DNA of 64,000 nucleotides from Zasmidium citrigriseum (taxonomy: Eukaryota > Ascomycota > Dothideomycetes > Mycosphaerellales > Mycosphaerellaceae). Under the pieces are notes generated by a model that was not told the DNA's origin, searched no databases, and worked only from the letters and a program-made list of their open reading frames with translations. The position numbers were made by a program, and so were the translations under genes. How positions within the stretch are numbered: position 1 is the stretch's first letter; every line of letters starts with the position of its first letter. Below are positions 20,508 through 29,289 of this stretch, one piece after another. The DNA lies in contig NHNW01000001.1 in the NCBI GenBank assembly GCA_002786025.1, positions 1,116,001-1,180,000 on the forward strand, in the 5' to 3' direction.

Positions 20508-21380
20508 ATGCGAGGCATCGACAGCAACCCCAACAACGAACCCGCCCGCGTAGCAGCCATGTCCTCCCAACCCGCCTCCTCATCCACTCTCTTCCTCTAC
20601 GACCACCCAGCATCCTCCTACGCCCAAAAAGTCCGCATGGGCCTCCGCCTCAAAAACATCCCCTTCGAAAAAGAAACCCCAAAGAACTTAGGCCTGGGGG
20701 AGCCCAACGCGGACTTCGAAAGCGCCAACCTCCGCATGGAAGTCCCCGCCCTCATCGACGGCGACTTCAAACTCTTCGACTCCTCCGTAATCCTCATGTA
20801 CCTCGAAGACAAATTCCCCCAGCCGGCCTTGTTACCAAAAGATTCTAAGGACCGGGCCATTGCGCGGATGATCGAGGAAGTCTGCGACACGGCGTATGAG
20901 GCTATCAACTGGGGTCTAGCGGAAGTAACCTGGTTCGGCCGCGCAGAGGGCGCAGAGGCTGAACGAATCCTCGCTGCCGGAAGGGACCAAACGAATCAGA
21001 TTCTCGAGTGGTTGAGTTCGCATCTTGGGTCTAAAGATTTCTTCTCGGGGACTTCCTCGCCGGGGTTTGCGGATATCTGTGTCGCGCCGGTGTTGAATCG
21101 GAGTGTTCTACGGGGCATGGGACCTAAGGAGGGGAGTGCGTTGCAGAAGTGGCATGCGAGGATGGGTCAGGTGCCGGCGATTGCGGAGACGTGGAAGGAA
21201 ATGGAGGAGGGGGCTAAGGTGATGAGTAGTATGGGACCTGGGTTCTGGAAGGATGGACGGAAGAGGGAGTATCGGGATCATCGGTTGGAGTTTTTGATGA
21301 AGAATGGTGCTAGTCATGTTGTTATGAAGGGGTTGGAGGATGGGAATATTCGGTTTGGGAAGTGGCCAAAGGTGAATTAA
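20508..21380 (+). CDS. Glutathione S-transferase-like protein
   Basis: Single exon; the chosen start gives 290 residues, and an internal ATG at 20559 would give 273. The upstream part of the frame overlaps the TATA box and is not coding. The N-terminal thioredoxin-like domain (LFLYDHPASSYAQKVRM, then EVPALIDGDFKLFDSSVILMYLEDKFP) has the cis-Pro of EVPAL and the SS (usually ES) pair that contacts glutathione. An alpha-helical C-terminal domain follows, with GFADICVAPVLNR, the usual N-capping box region. Cytosolic GSTs conjugate or reduce electrophiles with glutathione. The catalytic residue is probably a Ser near HPASSYAQK, by analogy. It converges with RRP9, 48 bp between stops. Confidence 0.88.
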   Translation: MRGIDSNPNNEPARVAAMSSQPASSSTLFLYDHPASSYAQKVRMGLRLKNIPFEKETPKNLGLGEPNADFESANLRMEVPALIDGDFKLFDSSVILMYLEDKFPQPALLPKDSKDRAIARMIEEVCDTAYEAINWGLAEVTWFGRAEGAEAERILAAGRDQTNQILEWLSSHLGSKDFFSGTSSPGFADICVAPVLNRSVLRGMGPKEGSALQKWHARMGQVPAIAETWKEMEEGAKVMSSMGPGFWKDGRKREYRDHRLEFLMKNGASHVVMKGLEDGNIRFGKWPKVN

Positions 21381-21428
21381 TCGATGTTGTGAGGATATTA
21401 TCTGGGGAATCGACGCCACTCTGATTCT

Positions 21429-23144
21429 CTAGTCGAAGCCAGCAAAATCTTCTTCCTCCTCTTTCGCATCGAGAGCGGTCTTCTCTTCGTCGACGCCATT
21501 GGCTGTCTTGCGAGAGATTTCGAAGAGCACGCCATAGTTTTTGCCTTCCTTGATTTCTTTCCATCTTCCCAGTCGGTGTTCCTTGCCCACGGCGGCTACG
21601 ATAATGACGCCCTCCTTCGCTCTGTCACCCCTATCGACTATTGCAAGGTCGTTGACGATGCCATCAACACTCACTTGGCCCTCTTCGTCCCCGTCGACTT
21701 GCTTGGCATTGCTCAAAGATCCCAATGGCTCGATTTGTCTCTTGTCCGAGCTGATCTTCCACGCCCTCACATGGCCATCCCAGCTTCCAGTAACAAAGAC
21801 ATCTGAGAATGGGATCGCTCGAAGGGCTGTAATCGATCGATGTAGTGGTTTCGTCCGGGCTGTCTCAGGGGGGACCTCTTCTGCACTGACTTCCTCCAGC
21901 GGTAAGGGCGGATCCAATCCATGGGCAAGTGGCCAGACATGCACAGCCTTCTTCTTGTGAATGTTCCAGAGCGAAAGCGATCCATTATCCGAGCCTGTCA
22001 CAAACGTCTCGTCGTCGATGCACGCTACTCGGTCGGTGGATCCTTCGTGTGGCGGATCGTCTTCGACCATGTCGATACCGCTGTCGTCTGAATGCTTTTG
22101 GAACTTGTTCTTTCGTGGAGCACCGCCTCCACGGAAGACCAACTGACTTTCCTCGACCACCTTCCATAGTCTTGCTGTTCGATCTCTGGCACCCACAGTA
22201 ACACACTGCTCTTGTGCTAACGCACTCGCATCTACCACCTCATCTTGATGTCCGAATAACGTCTCCACGTATGTGAGCTCATCCAGCGACCAAATCTTCA
22301 CGGTTCGGTCTTTGCTGGCGCTGAAGAGCATATTCGTGCCTCGCCGGAACGCCAGGCTCAAGACCGCATCTCGATGTTGCAGAAAGGCCTTGAGTGGCTT
22401 CAATGTGTTCGCATCCCACACGATAAGCTTCTTGTCCGCTCCACCTGTTGCCACAAACTTCCCATCTTGTGATGCAGCCACGCAGTGTATCGCTTTGGTG
22501 TGGTGATCCGGGAGGTCGCTGTTCGTATTTTTGCCAAACTTCCTCGACACTAAGACTTTTTGCGGTTTCCGACTTCTCTTCTTTCCATCCTCGGTCTCTC
22601 GATCTGTCGAAGGTAAACGCCACTTGACCAGAATCCCATCTCTTCCACCAGTGTACGCAAACTCGCCAGAGACCGCCACACCTGTGACAGCCCTCTGGTG
22701 ATGTCTGAACTGCGATCTCTCCGCCTTGTTCCAGTCGAACTCTTGCGCGATCCATCTGTACAGCTTTCCTTTCGTCTCTGCAGTATCCTCCTTCAGCCTG
22801 TCGCCCATGCGCCGCCGGAGATTCTCTTCATCGACATCTTTCGCATCGAAGCCCGCCTCATCTAGCACTTCCTTTTGGGTATTTGCCAGATACTGCTCTG
22901 CCAGTCGTATCCTTTTGGCAGCTGGATCCTCGTCTGCAAATTCCTCATCTTCTGTCACTGAACTATCGTAGTCCTCCCCGGCCTGTGTCGGTTCTTCATC
23001 GTCGGAGACATCGCTGCCAGAAATCGAATCGTCTCGAGTTTTTCGTGCTTTCGATGGGTGCTTCTGCTGTCCTCTCGAAGGAGCATCACCCTGCGGCCGC
23101 TTCCTCTTCTTCTGCGAAGCCGGGAGTGTGAAGAACGACGACAT
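21429..23144 (-). CDS. RRP9: U3 snoRNP WD40 protein Rrp9
   Basis: Single exon, 571 residues. A Lys/Arg-rich nuclear-localisation start (QKKRKRPQ) and an acidic Ser/Asp/Glu linker (about 40-75) lead into the family's helical segment (RIRLAEQYLANTQ, DRLKEDTAETKGKL) and then a WD40 propeller from about 150. Repeats are seen as VTGVAVSGEFAYTGGRDGIL, FVATGGADKKLIVWD, LFSASKDRTVKIWS, CVTVGARDRTARLWK, FVTGSDNGSLSLWN and FVTGSWDGHVRAWK. Rrp9/U3-55K binds U3 snoRNA box B/C in the nucleolar small-subunit processome for 18S rRNA maturation. The domain order and N-terminal helix distinguish it from generic WD40 proteins. Confidence 0.95.
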   Translation of the reverse strand: MSSFFTLPASQKKRKRPQGDAPSRGQQKHPSKARKTRDDSISGSDVSDDEEPTQAGEDYDSSVTEDEEFADEDPAAKRIRLAEQYLANTQKEVLDEAGFDAKDVDEENLRRRMGDRLKEDTAETKGKLYRWIAQEFDWNKAERSQFRHHQRAVTGVAVSGEFAYTGGRDGILVKWRLPSTDRETEDGKKRSRKPQKVLVSRKFGKNTNSDLPDHHTKAIHCVAASQDGKFVATGGADKKLIVWDANTLKPLKAFLQHRDAVLSLAFRRGTNMLFSASKDRTVKIWSLDELTYVETLFGHQDEVVDASALAQEQCVTVGARDRTARLWKVVEESQLVFRGGGAPRKNKFQKHSDDSGIDMVEDDPPHEGSTDRVACIDDETFVTGSDNGSLSLWNIHKKKAVHVWPLAHGLDPPLPLEEVSAEEVPPETARTKPLHRSITALRAIPFSDVFVTGSWDGHVRAWKISSDKRQIEPLGSLSNAKQVDGDEEGQVSVDGIVNDLAIVDRGDRAKEGVIIVAAVGKEHRLGRWKEIKEGKNYGVLFEISRKTANGVDEEKTALDAKEEEEDFAGFD

Positions 23145-23183
23145 GGCGCTTGTCGTGTGCCCGTGAACTTTTCAGCAGCAAGC

Positions 23184-23378
23184 TCAAGCGGAATTGAAGA
23201 TTTCCCACACTTTCTCGGTCTCGGATTTCGGCAGCATCGGCTCGCTTCCTTCACCAGCCACAATCACAAGCCGCACTCCGGGATCACCTTCTGACGTCGG
23301 CCCATCCCCCGTGCTGTCGTAGAGGATTCCATTCGCTGGGTAGGGCCTGCTTCGATGCACGCTCCAGTCAAGCTGCAT
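23184..23378 (-). CDS. Possible small protein, 64 aa
   Basis: An ATG-initiated frame in the gap between RRP9 and STT4. The peptide looks like folded protein: DWSVHRSRPYPANG, a turn-rich YDSTGDGPTSEGDPG, a strand VRLVIVAGEG, and a closing helix KSETEKVWEIFNS before the stop. Such a strand-helix ending is unlikely by chance and is not antisense to any gene here. It stops 39 bp before the RRP9 start codon and begins 64 bp from the STT4 start codon, so it could also be a leader ORF of the RRP9 transcript. I do not recognise a family. Confidence 0.42.
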   Translation of the reverse strand: MQLDWSVHRSRPYPANGILYDSTGDGPTSEGDPGVRLVIVAGEGSEPMLPKSETEKVWEIFNSA

Positions 23379-23442
23379 ATGAGCCCACTCTCCATGCCGA
23401 AGTACGTGACCAACACTTTGTTCTTGTCATGCTGTGTGAGAT

Positions 23443-26400
23443 ATGCTGAACGAGATCTATAGCACGACGCGCTCGACGCGGCGCAACGCCCTCGACAAGC
23501 TCGCCCAATTGTCCGCCGAGAGCGCTGCTACCCACGACGATGGCCGGGATATCAAGAGACTGTGCGCCCTCGGGAGACCGTATGTTGGGACTGCGACGAA
23601 TGGCTCCATCGATGGGGCTGCGAAAGAGAGACATACTTCGTCCATTCCCATGAGCGTTAGGGAGTTGGAAGTTCTGATAGCGCTATGCAAGGCAGCACCT
23701 TTGATCCAGACGACGAAAGACGCGGAGAGTCTATTGCAACAGCTGGGCCCATACGTTGCGGAGGCCCATCGACAGGCTTTCGCGCCTTCGCCAGTACATC
23801 AACACCTTCCACCATGGGAGACACTCGCGTACGATCTCACGACAGCTGTCTTGGCTCTGGGCCTTAACCATCCTTCACTGCGGCCTCAGGCTTGGGAATG
23901 TATCGAGAACACAATCGAGCAGCTGACTACCAGCGCCGAACAGACAGCTTGGCTCAAGCCAGTTGAGAATGGAGAGGCTAATTTCAAAGTGGACGAGAAG
24001 ACGTTAAGAACGATTCAGCTGAATGTCTCTCTGGTTGGCTTCTTCCATGGTATCGCCAAATATGTTGCAGTCTGGTCTCCCGAACAGCGAGCGTCGCTGA
24101 TCCCTCAGCTACGTGGAATACTTTCTGAGCAATTCATGGTCTCACTGGAGGGCGCCTTGTCCGCGATTAGGAATACGAACACTACGTCTCGCACTGTGAA
24201 AGAATGGAAACGATGGGCTCGACATTATGCAGCTCAAGGCCATCCTCTGGGAGCCATGATCTTGCAACAAGCTTTCATGAGCGTGGTTGAAGAAAGCGTT
24301 CTGGCATTGCTTCCTCTCCGGGAACCACTGCGAGGGACAGAGCTCTTGGACTTTCTCATGCAACAGCAGACGCTCGTCCCTCTTCGAGCGAAGACCGAGA
24401 CCGCGAGTAATCAAATTGGGGTCCTGGCGCAGACTATTACGAATGAAATGAGATATTTGGAAGCCGACGCCGACTTCTTGAAACTTGGAGCACCTTGGCA
24501 ACAGAGATTGGCACGAGAAGTCAAGTCGAGTGCTTTGCGAAGCTTTTTGTGTTGCTGTATCTTGGATGGCGGAGGATCGAATGCGGAAGTGTTGCATGCG
24601 GATGTCTTGAAGGAATGGTTGGATGCCGTGACGGCAGACGCTAGCCAGATGGTGGACGAAGAGCTCGCGCGGACTGTCTTGAAATCATCTGCCATCCTGG
24701 CCAATGTATCTGCGACGATCGCTTCCGACCTCACGAGATCATTTCCGAGACTTATCGTGCAGGGCAAGATGACCGCACCCACCGCAGCCGTTGCCAGCGA
24801 ATGCCTCGCCAGGATCCTGAAGAACTGTCCTCAAGATGTTGTCATCAGCACGCTGTACAACCTTGGAAACGTTCTTAGTACCACGTCCAACAATGAGTCG
24901 AACAGCAAATCGCCCTTGTTCGACGGCGCCCTCAGCTCGAATCAGCAGAGCAACCAGCTGCTCTCTCAGCAACCGTTCGGCAGCGCTATCTCACTGGTCA
25001 TCAGTAACAGCGACGAGGAAGAAACAGCGTCAGTCTATGGCGCTACCGTGCAGGCCATTGTAGCGATTGCGATCGCTCGCAGCGAAGTCCAGCTCACAGC
25101 TTTGGTCATCTCCATGCTTGTCCAGAAGATTGGACGCATCAACCCGTTCGTAGATGCGAGGGTCATTGTTGAGATCTCGGCGCTGGGTCTCTGCGGTGGT
25201 GTGAACGAGTTGAAGACGCTTCTGAGGCTCTACGCTCGCGTTGGCGGCGAAGCACTCGTGCAGAATAACACGCTGCTGATCTCTGCCGTCAATGAAGCTC
25301 GGATACGGCTTGCTAGCTGGATCAAAAAGGACTCCCCATTCTACGAGATGTATCTGACACATTTGCTAGGATTATGCGTGGCCAGCGGCGATACAGCAGG
25401 AGACCGAACTGTCGACGTAGCCCTCGCATCGAAGACTATCGCACAGCTGTTTCGACCCACGGCTGTCCTGGCATCCACTGACACCGAGAACCTCCCAGCG
25501 ATTCAGGACGAAGAAGAATTGCGGAGTCTTGGTCGTGATGCCTGGTTCAACATCGTCGTCCACGGCTTCACGCTGAACTCCAATGCCACCAAAGAACATC
25601 TTGAGGACCTTCAGACCATGGCGCTGTACAGTCTGCCTCTGATCGACGAAGCGCGAGTCGACATGCCGGAAAGCAGTATCGATCTGAATCCTGTCCTTCG
25701 TCGTGGCTCAGGCCCTCAGAATCTAGTCAGCCTGAAGCAGTCGCTGATCACAACGTTGCCTCAGTGCGAATCCGACATCAAGGGCTTGAGCTATACCGAA
25801 TGCAACTTCTTGCATGCCACTCTCCTGGTGTCGACACTGCGTGCTCGAGGCGGTGACTGTACTGCCGTCCTTCCTTACTTCTTGGAGAACAAGGTCAAGA
25901 CCACAGGCCTGGGCAACTGCATTCTCGCTGTCGCTAGTCACAGCGTGGACGCGTACCTCCAACGATGTCTCTCAGGCAAGCGACAAGACTTTGCAGCACC
26001 CCAGATTGCCGTACAGCTGGCTACACTCTTCGAAGGCTGCTGCCATCGCATTGCCAAAGTCCAGAACGCAGCGACTCTGGCATGCGATCGCATCGTCACT
26101 GCTATCCCCTCAGCCCTGGCACAGAAAGCCTCGATCTTCGCCCTCCTTGAGCTCCTCACCTTGATGTGGAAAGCGTGTCTCGACACCGAAACAGACGAAT
26201 ACACTTGGCGCTCACACTACAGCTCAGCAAAGGGTAACGTTTCCGTGCAGCTCTCCGATGACTTTCGCTTTCGCCAACAGACGCTCACTTCCTTCCACCA
26301 ACGCTGCCGCTCATGGGTTGCGCGCGCCATTGAAGTCGCACCCCTAGACGTCAAAGGCATCCTCCAAGCCTACCTAGAAGACTACGAAGACGATGGATCC

Positions 26401-29289
26401 TACGGGCACATTGCCCTCGGCCGCTCTTTCGCCGTCGAACTCGGCTCCATCATCCCCAGCAGCGACCAAAGACTCACGAGTCTCGATCGCCAAGGCGGTG
26501 TCAACGTCAACACGGCCTCCGACTTCATTGCCCAATACACTACACGTCAAGAATACCGGCACCTCGACGGCAAACTCAAATCCGACGAAGAATGGGCTCT
26601 GGTCGACTACAGCGGGAGAACACTCCCCGCCATCGTCGACAGCGAAGCCAATGTCCAGGAAGAAGTCACCGCTCTGCGCTCCCTCGCCCGCCGCCTCCGA
26701 ACCAACAAGCCCCCAACCGCCATCCCCTTCGACAAGATCCGCGAGACCCTGCGCAACGCCGCCGGCCTCCTTAGTAGAGGAGCCGGCGACAGCGTCGCCC
26801 TGATCCAGGATCTCGTCGCCATCCCCTTCATCCTCTTCACCAAGCAATCCATCAACCTCGGAATCTCCCTCTGGCTCGGCATTGTCAAAGAGCGCCCCTC
26901 CCTCGAATCTCGCGTCCTGGTCGAAGTCGCCTCCGGCTGGGAATCTTCCGTCCGTCAGAAGAAAGGTTTCTTCAAGAATACCTTCCAACACCTGGACCCT
27001 TTTTACGTCAAGGAGGAATTCGCACCGAGTTCCTGGGAAGCTATCAAAGCCAGGGAACAGACTACACAGAATTTGATCGCGCCGCATCTGAGGTTGACGC
27101 ACTTTTTGAGTAGTCACTTTAGTGCGAGTCGGTTGACGAGTCCGAGTGTCGAGAGGGTTTATTGTCGATTGATGAGGATTACGTTGTTGGCGATGAGGAA
27201 GACGGTTGCGCAGCCGCTGGCCAGAGAGGTGCATTTCCATATTCTGCTGCTCGCGTTGAAAATCTTGCGGTTTTCCGTCAGGCTTGATGCTACGGCGCAG
27301 TGGAGGTTGAAAGATGCCATCATCTCCGCGGGCTTGTCTTGGTATACCACGCCGCCGAAGTGGTCGTACGGGAGCAATCGACTGCAGGTAAAAGCGGAAG
27401 TTAAACTGCTTAATGATGTGGCGAGTTTGATGAAAGCTGTGTCGGGGATTGGGAATAAGAGTTCCAGGACCTTGCCTTCGTTGCAGCCGAAGCAGGAATT
27501 ACTGGCACATTTGATGAGCCATGAGATCGGGAGACTTACCGTTTGGATCGCGCCGCTTGGACAGGAATCTAGGAGTATCATGTCTGGACATCACGAGGGG
27601 CCGGCACAGGAAGCTGCGATTGCGGCGCTGCTCAAGACCGCCTGGGATGAGGATCCGAGAATTGCGGTGCAGTTGGTCACACGATTCCCCAAGTCTCAGA
27701 AGATTGCTAGTGAGGTTCGAAGATTCTTATTGCAGAGACCGGAGAAGGCGATTGATGAGCCGGATGCGCTGTATGTTCTATTGGGATCGGAGTTGCCGTC
27801 GGATGTGAAGAGCCAGCTGAAGTACCTCCTCTACTGGGCGCCTATCAACCCAATGGCTGCGGTGACTTACTTCTTGCCTGCGTATGGCAATCACCCGTTC
27901 ATCGTGCAGTACGCCGTGCGTGCACTGGAGAGCCATTCTGTGGATATCACATTCTTCTACGTCCCGCAGATCGTTCAAGCCTTGCGGTACGATGCCCTCG
28001 GATATGTCGAGCGCTACATCATCGAGACGGCGACTTTCTCCCAGCTCTTTGCTCACCAGATCATCTGGAACATGAAAGCCAATGCGTACAAGGATGAAGA
28101 TTCCACGGAGCCGGATCCTGTCAAGCCAGTCCTGGACCGTGTGATGGAGTCCTTGATCGGTAGCTTCCTGCCCGAGGACAAGGAGTTTTATGAGCGAGAG
28201 TTTGATTTCTTCGGCAAGGTCACTGGCATTTCTGGGACACTGAAGCCCTTCATCAAGCGTCCCAAGCCTGAGAAGAAGCAAAAGATCGAGGAGGAGCTGC
28301 GCAAGATCCAGGTCGATCCAGGGGTGTATTTGCCCAGTAATCCAGACGGCGTGGTCATTGGCATTGATCGGAAGTCTGGAAAGCCTCTCCAGAGTCACGC
28401 CAAAGCTCCATTCATGGCTACGTTCCGGATCCGGAAGGAGGAAGGTGGTAACGCCGCCGAGGATCAGCTTGTTCCCGGCAACGCGGCCAAGAAGAGGACA
28501 TACGAGATCTGGCAATCGGCCATCTTCAAGGTCGGAGACGACTGTCGCCAGGATATCCTCGCCCTCCAGCTAATTGCAGCCTTCCGCGGAATCTTCAACA
28601 ACGTCGGCCTGGATGTATACGTCTTTCCATATCGCGTGACTGCCACTGCTCCAGGATGCGGTGTCATTGATGTGCTGCCAAACTCCATTTCGCGAGACAT
28701 GCTGGGTCGAGAAGCTGTCAATGGTCTGTATGAGTACTTCGTCTCGAAGTACGGATACGAGGACTCCATCCGATTCCAGGAAGCTCGCAGCAACTTCATC
28801 AAGAGTATGGCGGCGTACTCGATCATCTCATACTTACTCCAGTTCAAGGACAGACACAACGGCAACATCATGGTCGACGACGCCGGTCACATCCTGCACA
28901 TCGACTTTGGGTTCTGCTTCGACATCGCACCCGGAGGTGTCAAGTTCGAACGAGCTCCATTCAAGCTAACGCCGGAAATGGTTGCCGTCATGGGTGGATC
29001 GAGTCAGTCGCAGCCGTTCAAAGCCTTTGAAGAGCTCTGCATCAAAGCGTTCCTCGCTTCGCGGCAGTATGTGGAGCAGCTCGCGCACATTGTGCTGACG
29101 ATGCTTGACTCGGGCCTCCCGTGCTTCAAACCCACGACGATCCAGCACTTCAAAGAACGGTTCGTTCTGGACAAGTCGGACCGTGAAGCGGCGGAGTTCG
29201 TGCGGAAGCTGGTGCATTGGAGCGAGAGGAGCTACTCGACCGGCGTGTACGACTACTACCAGCTGCTCACCAACGGGATCCCGTACTGA
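23443..29289 (+). CDS. STT4: Phosphatidylinositol 4-kinase Stt4
   Basis: Intronless in this model, 1,948 residues. It makes PI4P at the plasma membrane and anchors PI(4,5)P2 and cell-wall signalling. The N-terminal about 1,300 residues are helical-repeat solenoid. A PIK accessory helical domain follows, and the PI3/4 kinase domain fills about the last 320 residues: the lipid-kinase-unique helix, GDDCRQDILALQ, the catalytic loop DRHNGN (about 1803-1808), the magnesium motif HIDFGF (about 1819-1824), and a C-terminal tail ending LLTNGIPY as in the family. Catalytic residues are intact. The first residues (MLNEIYSTT before RRNALDKLAQLSA) are less certain, because a short upstream exon near 23357-23399 joined to 23450 in phase 0 would give another start. 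Confidence 0.96.
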   Translation: MLNEIYSTTRSTRRNALDKLAQLSAESAATHDDGRDIKRLCALGRPYVGTATNGSIDGAAKERHTSSIPMSVRELEVLIALCKAAPLIQTTKDAESLLQQLGPYVAEAHRQAFAPSPVHQHLPPWETLAYDLTTAVLALGLNHPSLRPQAWECIENTIEQLTTSAEQTAWLKPVENGEANFKVDEKTLRTIQLNVSLVGFFHGIAKYVAVWSPEQRASLIPQLRGILSEQFMVSLEGALSAIRNTNTTSRTVKEWKRWARHYAAQGHPLGAMILQQAFMSVVEESVLALLPLREPLRGTELLDFLMQQQTLVPLRAKTETASNQIGVLAQTITNEMRYLEADADFLKLGAPWQQRLAREVKSSALRSFLCCCILDGGGSNAEVLHADVLKEWLDAVTADASQMVDEELARTVLKSSAILANVSATIASDLTRSFPRLIVQGKMTAPTAAVASECLARILKNCPQDVVISTLYNLGNVLSTTSNNESNSKSPLFDGALSSNQQSNQLLSQQPFGSAISLVISNSDEEETASVYGATVQAIVAIAIARSEVQLTALVISMLVQKIGRINPFVDARVIVEISALGLCGGVNELKTLLRLYARVGGEALVQNNTLLISAVNEARIRLASWIKKDSPFYEMYLTHLLGLCVASGDTAGDRTVDVALASKTIAQLFRPTAVLASTDTENLPAIQDEEELRSLGRDAWFNIVVHGFTLNSNATKEHLEDLQTMALYSLPLIDEARVDMPESSIDLNPVLRRGSGPQNLVSLKQSLITTLPQCESDIKGLSYTECNFLHATLLVSTLRARGGDCTAVLPYFLENKVKTTGLGNCILAVASHSVDAYLQRCLSGKRQDFAAPQIAVQLATLFEGCCHRIAKVQNAATLACDRIVTAIPSALAQKASIFALLELLTLMWKACLDTETDEYTWRSHYSSAKGNVSVQLSDDFRFRQQTLTSFHQRCRSWVARAIEVAPLDVKGILQAYLEDYEDDGSYGHIALGRSFAVELGSIIPSSDQRLTSLDRQGGVNVNTASDFIAQYTTRQEYRHLDGKLKSDEEWALVDYSGRTLPAIVDSEANVQEEVTALRSLARRLRTNKPPTAIPFDKIRETLRNAAGLLSRGAGDSVALIQDLVAIPFILFTKQSINLGISLWLGIVKERPSLESRVLVEVASGWESSVRQKKGFFKNTFQHLDPFYVKEEFAPSSWEAIKAREQTTQNLIAPHLRLTHFLSSHFSASRLTSPSVERVYCRLMRITLLAMRKTVAQPLAREVHFHILLLALKILRFSVRLDATAQWRLKDAIISAGLSWYTTPPKWSYGSNRLQVKAEVKLLNDVASLMKAVSGIGNKSSRTLPSLQPKQELLAHLMSHEIGRLTVWIAPLGQESRSIMSGHHEGPAQEAAIAALLKTAWDEDPRIAVQLVTRFPKSQKIASEVRRFLLQRPEKAIDEPDALYVLLGSELPSDVKSQLKYLLYWAPINPMAAVTYFLPAYGNHPFIVQYAVRALESHSVDITFFYVPQIVQALRYDALGYVERYIIETATFSQLFAHQIIWNMKANAYKDEDSTEPDPVKPVLDRVMESLIGSFLPEDKEFYEREFDFFGKVTGISGTLKPFIKRPKPEKKQKIEEELRKIQVDPGVYLPSNPDGVVIGIDRKSGKPLQSHAKAPFMATFRIRKEEGGNAAEDQLVPGNAAKKRTYEIWQSAIFKVGDDCRQDILALQLIAAFRGIFNNVGLDVYVFPYRVTATAPGCGVIDVLPNSISRDMLGREAVNGLYEYFVSKYGYEDSIRFQEARSNFIKSMAAYSIISYLLQFKDRHNGNIMVDDAGHILHIDFGFCFDIAPGGVKFERAPFKLTPEMVAVMGGSSQSQPFKAFEELCIKAFLASRQYVEQLAHIVLTMLDSGLPCFKPTTIQHFKERFVLDKSDREAAEFVRKLVHWSERSYSTGVYDYYQLLTNGIPY

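Noticed and set aside
26374..27240. A 288-codon minus-strand frame inside STT4
   Set aside because: Shadow of the STT4 codon pattern; repetitive Gly/Glu/Asp composition, no domain.
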